Of a DNA stretch of 64,000 nt, positions 11,048 to 20,236 are shown piece by piece. The notes beneath the pieces are model-generated. The model ran no database searches. It was not told the origin of the DNA and was given only the letters and a program-made list of their open reading frames with translations. Position 1 is the stretch's first letter, and every line of letters begins with the position of its first letter. Source of the DNA: Platanthera guangdongensis. Lineage: Eukaryota; Streptophyta; Magnoliopsida; Asparagales; Orchidaceae. The translations under genes were made by a program, and so were the position numbers. The stretch is taken from positions 69,533,628 to 69,597,627 of the forward strand of contig CM077164.1 of assembly GCA_039583875.1 (NCBI GenBank), in the 5' to 3' direction.

Positions 11048-11828
11048 ACCTTTCTCCTTCAATAGAAAGATGAATGAAGAAGTGATCAATGAGGAGAGAC
11101 ACACAACAACAACAAGTGAAGTAATCAATCAGAAGATTAAAACTAGAGAAGATCTTCAACAGAAGATCTGAGAAGTTGGAGAGAGAGAGCTCCTTCTAAG
11201 AAGTGCAGTTGCTGAACCGGGCTGCTAAGTTAGATTCAGATTGAGATTTGAATCTCAAGACAGAAGTTGATTAAAGATCATCTTCAGGAGATTCAACCCT
11301 ACTGTGTTCTAATTCAAGAAGCTTTGAAGAAAGCCAAGGGAGGTTGATCTCAGCCAAGTTCTTCCAAGAACTCATCAAGAAGCCAGCAACTCATCTCTCT
11401 CTATCAGAGTTGTGGTTATATACTTTGTATTTTCTAATTTCTGTAGGATCTTGTATAGATCTGAGTTGTAAGCCTAAATCTATAAAGGATGAGGTAGGGC
11501 CTGTGATCTTGAGTGTAGGAGAATCATTTCTCTGAGTGTAGGCCTTGTTCAAGGCTGAGGTAGGGCTTTGTGCCTGAGTTGTAGGAGTGGGATCACTCTG
11601 AGTTGTAGGAACCTATTTGGGGTTCTGAGTTGTAAGATCTGAGGATCTGAGGAGAAGTGGAGACGTTAGGCTGAATCTAGTACACTACTAGATAGGCGAA
11701 GGGGGAAAGTGGATGTACCCAGACCTTGGGGAACCACTATAAAACTCTGTGTGTACTCTGTGTGTGATCAATTCTATGATTGCTGTGTTATCTGTGTTGA
11801 ATTGCTGTAGAGAATTGCAAATACATGC

Positions 11829-12263
11829 ACTTGAACTTTGTTGAAGTTTGCTGAGTGTCGACACAGCCTCCTAGTGTCGACACTTTTGATGTCGACAACG
11901 TTTCTCTGGGTGTTGACACTGCTTCTAAGTGTCGACACTGAATATGTAGACAATTCTTCACTGTGTGTCGACACTGCCTGTATGTGTCGACACTTTGCTT
12001 CTGGTGTCGACTCTACCTCTCTGGTGTCGACACAATTACTCCAAGTGTCGACACAGCTTCTCTAGGTGTCGACACAAGCCTTCTTAAGTGTCGACACTTT
12101 TCTTCTAGGTGTCGACACATGGACTTAGAAACTTTTTCTGCAATCCTGCAATTACTTAACCTGCACAAATAAACTCAAAGCACATCAAATACACCTTGAT
12201 GTATATCATTGAGTAGGGTGAGGCTTCTTCAAATCTGGTACATATATTCCAATGTACCCAACA
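11829..12263 (-). repeat. Outer copia C LTR, 5'-start fragment, inverted against 10001-10437
   Basis: It is the reverse complement of 10001-10437 with few differences, including a dozen GTGTCGACAC sites. It ends with the LTR start (CCCAACA at 12263) followed by the target duplication GAAAA. Together with 10001-10437 it forms a roughly 430-bp inverted repeat with a 1.4-kb spacer. Confidence 0.9.
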
Positions 12264-12450
12264 GAAAACTTAAGCAATAGCTAAAACTGAACTGAAACTT
12301 ACCTAAACTATTACAAAAAAACTGAAATCAAAATAAACAGAAACATTAAAATAAAAACAAGAGAGAGAGGGAGAACACTAAGGGAGAAATGAAAATGGCA
12401 GCACTTCCCCTTTGCCAAAATTTCTGTCTTTTTTTCTCAAGGGTCGGGCT

Positions 12451-12460
12451 CTATTTATAG
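12451..12460 (-). promoter_or_regulatory. TATA box of the Athila A LTR
   Basis: The minus strand reads CTATAAATAG, followed downstream by GAGCCCGACCC. It lies between the U3 array on its upstream side and R-U5. Confidence 0.7.
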
Positions 12461-12639
12461 AGCATTTGGGATGGTCACACCCCCCATGCCACACACGAGG
12501 AGGGCGTGTCAGATGGGCATGACAGGTACGGGTTCTGGCCTTGGTTCGAGTTCTGGCGGGAAATGATGATTGACATGGTATGGGTTGACATGCATTAATG
12601 GCGGCAGCAGGCATTTGGAAGAGCGGGACTCGTCCTCTG

Positions 12640-13330
12640 ACAATCGGTGAGCTCGATGAACTGGAGGAGAGGGCTCGACAAAATCAAAGGAGAAGGAGGG
12701 AGAGCTCTACGAAATTGGAGGAGTTTGTCGAACGTAGAAAGTGAGTTCGATGAACGTCGAACGAAGAAAGTGAGCGGGGGATCGACGAATATGGAGGAGA
12801 AGGAGGGAGAGCTTGAAAAAATTGGTGGAGTTCATCGAACGCAGAAAGAAGGTGGGAGATCGACTAAATCAGAGGAAAGAGATGGCAGAAGAGAATTCGA
12901 CGATCATCGAACGTAGAAGGCTGAGCTCGATGAAATTGGTGGATGAAATCGTCGAACTCATAATGATGGCAGTGTTCGACGAAATGGCTGAGGAAAATGT
13001 CAAACTAAAAAGAGAAGGGGAGCTCGGCAAAATTAGAGGAGTTTGTCGAACGTAGAAAGTGAGTTCAACGAAATGGGAGAAGTTCGTCGAACGCAGAACT
13101 AAAGTTGAGTTTGACGAATTCGAAGACGATCGTCGAACGCAGAACTAAATACTGAGGTCAATAAATTCTGCTGAAGGAGAGGTCGATGATCAGGCTGAGA
13201 TCGACAAAATGAGCTCGACAAATTTTGCTGAGATCGACGATCTGGCGGAAGACTAAGCTCGACAGTCTGGCTGAGCTCGACGATCTGGCTGAGCTCGACG
13301 AAATGAGCTCGACGAAATGAGCTCGATGAA
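12640..13330. repeat. TCGACGAA / TTCGTCGAAC motif array in U3 of Athila A
   Basis: Dozens of variants of GAGCTCGACGAAATG and GTTCGTCGAACGCAGA; near the right end GAGCTCGACGAAAT repeats at 15-bp intervals (13290-13330). The 15-mer TTCGTCGAACGCAGA at about 13083 is also found inside gag of copia E (61737). Confidence 0.85.
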
Positions 13331-13562
13331 ATGGATTCTGGCAGCAGTCTTCCTCGAGATCTGGCTACATGCCCGGTGACACACCCAGGGAGGGCGTGTC
13401 AGGGGGCGTGTCAGGTCATTTTGGCCGAAAATTGAGAAAATCTGCAAAAAGAAGAGAAAACATTAGTGGTATTAAAATATATACAAAATGAGGTCAAAAT
13501 AAAACTTTTCAGACATGATTTCTATATTAAAAATAATAATTAACCTAGTAGGTTAAACTACA

Positions 13563-14424
13563 AAATGTATTATCAGCATCATATTCAAATTCTATTCCAT
13601 GGTCACTTCTGATTCTGACTACTAAACAGTTTAATTCATTCTGAATTTACTTGACAAAATTCATGAACACATCAAAGGTATTTGACATTCATTTCAAAAA
13701 GAACAGCCAAGTAAAATGTGAGTGATCAACAACAATTACCAGCGTATATGACTACCTCCTAAGCTAAGAACTTGCATTGGACCGAATAAGTCCATGTGTA
13801 GTAAAAACAAGCACCTTGAGGAATCTTTATCAGCAATACACTTAAAGATAGCCCTTGTCTGCTTGCCCATTTGGCATGTGTGACAGGACTCTCATTAATG
13901 CACTTAATGGTAGGTGCGTCGCGTACTAGGTCTTGAGAAAATAATATATTAATAGTTTTGAAATTAATATGTGCAAGTCTCATGTGTCATTGGTCACAAA
14001 TAGATGCACTATCTTTTGCAATAAAACACACTGGGGTAGAACTTTCTAAGCATAGAAAATGAAGACAAAAAATATTTCTACTCGAAGTGCATGTTAACAC
14101 CGTCTCAATAGTAGATGCCAATGTTATCAGGCACCGGTCCTTGGAGAAAATAACAATGAAGCCTTTATCACATAATTTACTTATGCTAATCATATTATGT
14201 TCTATTCCTTTCACATAAGCCACATCAATGAATGAGACTACACCATTATAAATCATACCATAGTCTTTTGAAATTCCCCGGTCAGAACCACAAAAGATAA
14301 CCTTCGGACCGTCTTTGACTGTGGTATAATTTTGAAGTAGGCTTCTTGTCCGGGTCATATGCCGAGAGCATCCACTGTCCAAATACCAGATAGGCGTTTT
14401 GTTCGTCTTTGGACATACCTGCAA
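13563..14424 (-). pseudogene. Copia pol fragment: protease and integrase N-terminal part
   Basis: 14424 leftwards encodes IWYLDSGCSRHMT (retropepsin active site), GPKVIFCGSDRG and the GAG pre-integrase domain. The zinc-binding segment follows (RLAHINFKTIN, SQDLVRDAPTIKC) with its cysteine pair damaged (THAKW where relatives have CHAC). Then come HMDLFGPMQVLSLGG and a decayed integrase core with several frameshifts, ending within the ...RSDHG.EFE region at about 13563. All later pol domains are missing. Confidence 0.85.
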
Positions 14425-14431
14425 TCATAGA

Positions 14432-16720
14432 TCATTTTACCTTAGGAACCCAATAAGATTTGGGTCCTTAGTTTCTACTTAGCATACTCCCCCTATGAGT
14501 GTTAACACTACGAGTGGTCTGTCTCGTATGATTAACCTGAGGAGTTTCAATGTTTTTGGGATTAAACCAGCAATCCACAGCAAAGTGACCAAATTTGCTG
14601 CAGCACCAACAGTTAAACCTGTTGTATCTTTCCAAGTCTCCTGCATGACCTTTTGAAAGTGTGGTCTAGTATGAGCAGCTAACTTGGAGGTAGAAGCCTC
14701 ATGGTGATAGCACTCACATGACTTCTTCTTATCAAGTGGATTTTGAGCAACTGGTTTCACCATTGGAGCTTTATTATTATTTGGACCATGCACATAGGCA
14801 CCATAGCTCTTTTGAGTGATCTCTTCATAAGGTGCTTTGAAGACACTAGCACCGAAGTCACGCGGTCGAGCCCACCCTTAGTATCTATCAACCGGCTCAA
14901 CATAAGTTGGTCGGGTTAGATAGCCATAGGAAGTCTCGAAGTGAAACGGGTTAGAAGGGAATATCACCTTCTTGAACTTATTTAATTTTCAATTGCTTTA
15001 CCTTTAGCTTCAATGCGTGCTTTCATAGCAGCCTTATTCATCCTTCTATCCTTACCTCGCCTAAAAGACTTACTAGGAGCAGCCACACGGCCTGAACCAG
15101 TTCCTTTAGCCGGAGCAAAGAATTTAGCTATAAGAGGAAGGATAATCTTGGGCTTGGAGAAACTTTTAACAAGTTTCTTTTCGGCAGCAAGCTGTCCTTC
15201 CAGCTTCTCGATGATTTTATCTTTTAGGTTAAGGAGTTCATGTGAACTGTTGTTATCGTTTGCCAGGGCGTGGAATTCCTCTCTGAGTGAGTTCATTCTT
15301 GCAACTTCCTCCCTTAGAGTGGTCTCCACATCCTTAAGAGACTTTATCTCCTTAGCCTGAGTTCTATCAAATTTCCTACACCTGTCATAGACCTTGATTA
15401 GCTCCTTTTACTGAGCCAGGAGTTCTGATTCATCATAAGAGGGACAGTCCTCATGATCATTGTCTGGAGTATCAGACTCTGAAAGAATGGTGTGAGAGTT
15501 TACCTCCCCATGAAACTGGGGGTCAGCTTATTCTCTGTCGGAGTGAGCCATGAGCCCGAAGTAGGCTTCTTCATTCTCACTTGACTTAGATGAGTCAGTG
15601 TCACTAAAGCTCTTCTGCTTCATTATCATGAAGCTCTTCTCCTTCTTTCACCCTCCTTCTTATGAGGGCAGTCAGCGATCACGTGACCTAGCATATTATA
15701 GTAATAACACATAATGTCAGCAGAAATATGTTTGTTATATTTAGATTTATACCTGTCATTTGTGTAACGTTTCTTTTGATGATCACCGTCATGACGTGAT
15801 CTTCTATATGAGGAGCCTTTGCCTCTCATCTGTTTCTTCTTACTAAGAAACTTCTTGAACTGTCTAAAGAGAAGAGAGAACTCTCCATCAGATAACTCTG
15901 AGCCCGAGGTGCTTGGCTCTGAGTCTTCTTCTTCACTTTCTTCCTGAGTGGGAGCAAGAGGTACTGCTCTAGCCTTTCTTGATCTATCTACCTTCAGTGC
16001 AACATACTTATCCTTTGATGAAGATCTGTAGCCCTCTTCTTTAGCTTTTCTGGAGTTGGTTTGAAGATCATAGGATATAAGCTTCCCGAAGAGGTTCTGG
16101 GGGTCAGTGTCAAACAGTCTCCCAAACTCCCTGATAGCACAAATCTTATTGTCTCATTCTTTAGTTAAGGATCTTAGGAACTTGTCATTTAGTTCTCCAT
16201 TTCTGAAAACCCGGCCGTAGTTCTTCAGGCCATTGATGATCTTGAAGAAGTTCTCATATGTATCAGTTATTGTTTCCTTAGGGCCTTGCTTGAAGGCCTC
16301 ATACTTTTGGTTCAGAAGGGATTTTCTGTCATCCCTTAATTCTTCGATGCCTTCCATCAAAACAATCAGAGACTGCCATTTTTCCTTTGTAGATTGGCAG
16401 TTTATTAGGTTCTGCAACATTGAATAATCGACTACGCATGCGATGATATTCTTGGCTTTCTTTTCTAGAGAAACAAGGGCAATCTCTTCTTTGTCAAGAT
16501 CCATCAATTTCTTTGTCACTTTCTTGGTTGGATCGATAGTGGAATCAATCATAGGAACATAGGGACCTTCTTCCACTAACATGAAGATACGGTGATCAAC
16601 AGCTTCCATGAAGAATCTTACTCTCTCTTTCCACATGAGAAAGTTAGCTTTGGTGCACACCGGAAGCTTTGCAAAATCCTTGGATCTGTCCTTGTTTGAT
16701 AATCTCTACGACAACTAGAA
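14432..16720 (-). pseudogene. SIRE-type copia gag, multiply broken
   Basis: 16660 to 16154 encodes the N-terminal gag domain (NFLMWKERVRFFMEAVDHRIF, LVSLEKKAKNIIACVVDYSM, EKWQSLIVLMEGIEELRDDR, EAFKQGPKETITDTYENFF). The zinc knuckle at about 15670-15710 reads CYYYNMLGHVIADC: the second Cys of C-x2-C-x4-H-x4-C is Tyr (TGT to TAT), so it is non-functional. 15329 to 14982 is a coiled-coil segment followed by a basic patch. The gag frame ends WVPKVK and TGA (plus-strand 14432-14434), just before a TTGCAG at 14419-14424 and the protease. Confidence 0.8.
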
Positions 16721-16760
16721 GTAGATCTGTTCAAGGTGTGAACCTTTTTGTGAACAACCT

Positions 16761-16775
16761 GGCTGTGATACTAAT
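16761..16775 (-). promoter_or_regulatory. Primer binding site of copia F, tRNA-Met-type
   Basis: The minus strand reads ATTAGTATCACAGCC, a decayed form of TTGGTATCAGAGC, directly after the LTR end TTTCA at 16776. Confidence 0.7.
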
Positions 16776-18279
16776 TGAAAGTATCCAGTTGCCTTCCTAA
16801 ATCACCTAGAGGGGGCTGAATAGGTGAGTTCTGCATCTTTTGCGGAATAAAAACTTGAAAGTAATTGACACAGAAAATAACCAAGCATAACCTAGAAAAC
16901 ACAAGGAATTTATAGTGGTTCCCCAATCTTGGGTTCGTCCACTTTCCACATCGCCTATCTAGCACCGCGGCTAGCCTCAGCAACTTTACTAAATCTCAGA
17001 TTGCAACAATCATAAAACTCGGAGGAACGCTCCTACAACTCGGAGATAACAAACTTCTACAAATTCGGAGAACAAAGCTCCTACAAACTCAGAGAGCAAA
17101 GCTCCTATAAACTCGGAGACTAAGCTCCTATAAGAGTTAAAATAATTGTTACAACAACAATAAAAACTTCATACTTTCAGATCTAAAATCTTCAAGGTTC
17201 TTCCGTCTTGAAAATTGAAAATCTCTGTGAAGAAGTTGAGGAAGAAATCCCGAGAGAACTTCGATCTGAAATGCTTACGACCCAACACGATCAAGTAGAA
17301 GTTTGAAGAACTTGAATCTATGATCTATCGAATCTTTTCTTCTTGGAATCGCTGGATTAATAGAGGAGCGACAATGAAGAATGACGATGATAGTGCGACT
17401 TCTCCCAAATTTGAAATTATGATTCTGAATACTATTAGTGTTAGCGATTCCTCTGAAAGGACTTCTTATAGTACCTCGTCTAATGGTCTAAAATCATTAA
17501 GGAAGGATCCACGTTGACAATTATGAGGAACTTAGGTTAAATTGAAATCCCATCAGACGGTTTGAAAATAGGTTTTCTGCAACCCTATTTCTCGAGAAGA
17601 TATATGTTTTCTCAAGAAGGATTTGCTTTCAAGAGAAATGACATAGCCTTCTCAAGAAAATACTTAACGCAAATTCTTTGAAATGAAGAACTGATTTCTC
17701 GAGAAGGAACTTGACGTCTCGAGAAAAATACTTAGCTTCTCGAGAAATAATTTTGACTTTTCGAGAACTGCTTTGCTTTCTTGAGAACTTTACTTGGCTT
17801 CTCGAGAATTCTTCAGTGCTTTCTCGAGAAAATACTTAAAGGTTATTTATGAGAATTTTTCGAGAAGTTTTAAGATTTCTCGATAACAGCTTTGCTTTCT
17901 CGAGAACTATACTTAGACTTCACGAGAAATACATTCCATCATCTTGAGAAAAGTACTTAGAAAATTTTTCTCTGAAAAACTAATTCTTCTTTGTTGAAAA
18001 TCAGCAACCCTTCCTTTCTTCCATTGCTTTAGTACTTGAAAATGAAGTGCATCCCAATAGAGAGGTTACACATAAGTAAATACCATGGGTCACATAATGA
18101 GGGATTATATTGCATGACCCTTCGTTTAGTGACTCATTGTAAACTGGCATTGGTCTACACTTAGCAATAATGACCTACAAACACTCAACTAAAGAATAAC
18201 ATCAAAAACATAAATAATTCAACTTAGTTCAAGAGTGACTTCACACAAATCAAGGTTATTATGGATATAATACCCAATA
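16776..18279 (-). repeat. 5' LTR of copia F
   Basis: On the minus strand it starts TATTGGGTATTATATCC (18279; relatives start TGTTGGG, so the terminal G is mutated) and ends GGATACTTTCA (16776). It shares TTTATAGTGGTTCCCCAA and TCGCCTATCTAG with the C LTR, so they are one LTR family, but its U3 array uses a different motif. The repeated CTCGGAG/CTCCTATAA phrases at 17020-17140 are R-U5 repeats. Confidence 0.85.
17589..17950. repeat. TTCTCGAGAA palindrome array in U3 of F, ~21-bp spacing
   Basis: About 16 copies or near-copies of the self-complementary TTCTCGAGAA. Starts at 17589, 17609, 17628, 17649, then 17696, 17716, 17737, 17758, 17778, 17799, 17821, then 17857, 17877, 17897, 17919 and 17941 are almost all 19-22 bp apart. 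Confidence 0.92.
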
Positions 18280-18349
18280 GGATCCACCCAATGCTTTCCT
18301 GAACTCAATCTAATATGGTGTTCTTGGGCACACCGTAGTACCGCACAAA

Positions 18350-18690
18350 CTACTCTACAAGTAATCTCACCAAAATATCAATGGGAACATCCTTCCAGAT
18401 CGGGGTGACCCTAGCTACCTTGATAAATCTATCCTCGATGTTCCAAATAAAATTATGCCTGGAGTGGGGACGTGGTAGCTTGTGTATGAAATTTAAAATT
18501 ATATCCTCAAACTTCCACTCTAACTCAGGCAGTGACTGTAGTAGTTCCCCCAAAAAACACTTGCACTTGACCTTCACCAGCCGACAAACCTCACCGTGTG
18601 TCACAAAATCCATTATGTCTTTCTTTATTTCGTGGAAATACAAGTTCTGGTAAACACAATTTTCTTCCGGTCCTTGATGCAACCTGAATC
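18350..18690 (-). pseudogene. Gypsy integrase fragment (zinc-binding region and start of core)
   Basis: The minus-strand frame contains YQNLYFHEIKKDIMDFV, EVCRLVKVKC (zinc-binding Cys region) and LLQSLPELEWKFEDIILNFI, then RFIKVARVTPI. This aligns with gypsy integrases (...LLQPLPIPEWKWEDITMDFI...). The first catalytic Asp of the core appears to be Asn (LNFI). Sequence on the minus-strand upstream side (to 18812) looks like frameshifted RNase H/linker. Confidence 0.75.
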
Positions 18691-20224
18691 AAGTCTGCAG
18701 AGTCATACCTAAGGTATACATCTTCAATATGTTGTCTATTAATTTCTTGCAAATTTCCTAGAGTTATCATACTTCTAATGTTACAACATAGCGATTTAAT
18801 CTTATCTTCCAAGATATCTTGAATCTTACTACATGTTATCTAATTCACATGATATCTTGCACTAGTTAAGTCTCGTAATTACTTCTCCTTATTACCATGA
18901 CATTGCTTTATCCCAAACTGCATGTTTTCAACCTAATGACTTGGGTATGTCAGGTAAGCGTGGATAACAGTGATAAATTAATCTTCATCTTTAATTCATC
19001 AATTCCCAACATTTAATATATGACGGGCTTGGTCACTTTTGTACGATCGAAATAAGATATCATTAAGTCATTCCAACCAGAGTAAACTTAAACATTATAC
19101 TCTAAATCCAATAGGTCCTTATCTAGGATCTCCGCTTATTCATCAACTAGCTCCTGAGGTATAAGGAATATTATTGTAGTATAAATTATTTGACTATGGG
19201 AGGGCGTGCTTTTTAATAAAACAGAACATCTGTTAATCACTTCTGAATGCGCAAAATCACAAGAAATTCCAAATATAATTCTAACTTGCAGGACCTAATT
19301 TCAATACAAAATTTCCAATGGTTTAACTAAGGTCAAGTATTTGTCCGATCAATGATGTCTAACCATTATCTGATAACTTCGCCCGAGTAATGTCGAATAA
19401 GATCAACTTCAACATCACTATGTTTGTGACACCACATTTTCAAAATTAGGTCTAAGAAAATCCATGTCAGTAACTAATTTGCCAAATAAACAAAACATAA
19501 GCCCCCAATAAACAAAATGATAAGCCACTGTCTATCTTGGGCTAAGTATCTTTGATATCACTATGTTATATTCATCCTAGATATGCATACAATCCTTAGG
19601 GCACGTAACCTTAGACTTGGGGTTCCATTCTAAAACTTTTTGATATACTCCATACTTTAGACCCTCCAGTTACCATTTACGACCACTTTCTCAAGGTCAA
19701 CTTGTGACCTAATCCCAAATGGGTCTCTTTTGATCTTTAATTCTTATCCGACCCTTGGTATTTGGCATGATGGTTATCTCAACCTAATCACTTCATCGAT
19801 ACGAGGGTTTAGTCTATGAGTCTCATACTATTCTGCTAATGGATTGTATGCATCAATTCTCCTTAAGGTGGTCCTATTAGTTTGGGTAACAAGCGATAGT
19901 ACCACGTGATAAGTAAAGTAGGGACATCAGAGTATAAGACTCAAGTTGCTACTCTCGCGTTATACTCTTCCTCTAGCTGCTGCGGGTATCCTCGTACTTT
20001 AACTGAATTTATACCTAAGGTCAATTTTGACCAGGATACGGTAAGAATCATCTTGATAAGTCAAGTTTCCTAGTTAGGTTGACCTTAGTCATTGATATGA
20101 GGACTATATATTGTGATCTTTACACATGGGTACACAACAGCTTCCGCTGCTTAGTTTGTCCCCAAACTAATGCTCGCACTAGGTGACCAAGTGTTGTGGA
20201 CTTACTTCTTTATGATCATGGTCT
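18691..20224 (-). other. Decayed internal region of gypsy G
   Basis: Lies between the primer site and the integrase fragment, where gag, protease and RT should be (normally over 3 kb, so much is deleted). I find no convincing motif in any frame; stops are dense in all six. Confidence 0.5.
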
Positions 20225-20236
20225 CCTCTAATACCA
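20225..20236 (-). promoter_or_regulatory. Primer binding site of gypsy G, tRNA-Met-type
   Basis: The minus strand reads TGGTATTAGAGG, three bases from the LTR end at 20240; the canonical form is TGGTATCAGAGC. Confidence 0.75.

Larger units (their letters stand above)
10001..11828 (+). repeat. 3' LTR of the plus-strand copia C copy, truncated at its 3' end
   Basis: Begins TGTTGGGTACATTGG after the polypurine tract. U3 is filled by the GTGTCGACAC array, a TATA-like box lies at 11038-11047, and R-U5 runs on to 11828. The expected final part of the LTR (CACCCCCTCTAGGTGATT...TTTCA, present in reverse at 4333-4440) is missing; at 11828 the sequence flips into the U3 of the inverted LTR. Within R-U5 the phrases GAGTTGTAGGA and GAGTGTAGG recur several times at about 11510-11630. 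Confidence 0.85.
4333..12263. mobile_element. Composite SIRE-like copia insertion C: minus-strand LTR interrupted by a plus-strand truncated copy
   Basis: The outer ends are an LTR on the minus strand: 4333 reads TGAAAGAACTAG (3' end) and 12263 ends CCCAACA (5' end), flanked by a perfect 5-bp duplication GAAAA. The middle of that LTR is missing. In its place is a plus-strand segment (4511-11828) made of pol 3' part, an extra ORF, PPT and an LTR of the same family lacking its last part. Junctions are at about 4510/4511 (LTR into pol) and 11828/11829 (head-to-head LTRs). Because the outer duplication is intact, the composite either inserted as one unit or arose inside an inserted element. Confidence 0.75.
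1..13562 (-). mobile_element. Athila-type Ty3/gypsy retrotransposon A, split by nested copia C; 3' part outside window
   Basis: Read on the minus strand, the element has a 5' LTR (13562 to 12264 plus 4332 to 3419), a tRNA-Asp-like primer site (3391-3409), a leader, gag (3027 to 1979), a linker, and protease plus reverse transcriptase running off the left edge. The 5' LTR is interrupted at 4333-12263. GAAAA lies on both sides of that insertion (4328-4332 and 12264-12268), so the LTR halves were once contiguous. The protein order and the sequence around the RT start match the Athila lineage as I know it. The right boundary at 13562 (ending CA, next to the integrase of copia F) is an inference, because the matching target duplication would lie outside the window. 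Confidence 0.85.
12264..13562 (-). repeat. Athila A 5' LTR, U3-side piece
   Basis: Continuation of 3419-4332 beyond the nested insertion. It contains an A-rich stretch (12270-12370), a minus-strand TATA box and a U3 array of TCGACGAA-type motifs. It ends about 13562, where the integrase of copia F begins; the exact end is uncertain. Two GAGGGCGTGTCA phrases at about 12500 and 13390 flank the array. Confidence 0.65.
13563..18279 (-). mobile_element. SIRE-like Ty1/copia element F, 5' half only
   Basis: On the minus strand: 5' LTR (18279 to 16776), tRNA-Met-type primer site, gag, protease and the first half of integrase. It stops at about 13562 against the LTR of Athila A. The simplest reading is that Athila A inserted into integrase and that RT, RNase H and the 3' LTR lie left of the window. 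The right flank GGATC (18280-18284) is the expected target duplication but cannot be paired here. Confidence 0.8.

Noticed and set aside
12647..13055. Two short plus-strand ORFs rich in Glu/Arg/Lys
   Set aside because: Generated by the TCGACGAA array of the Athila A U3.
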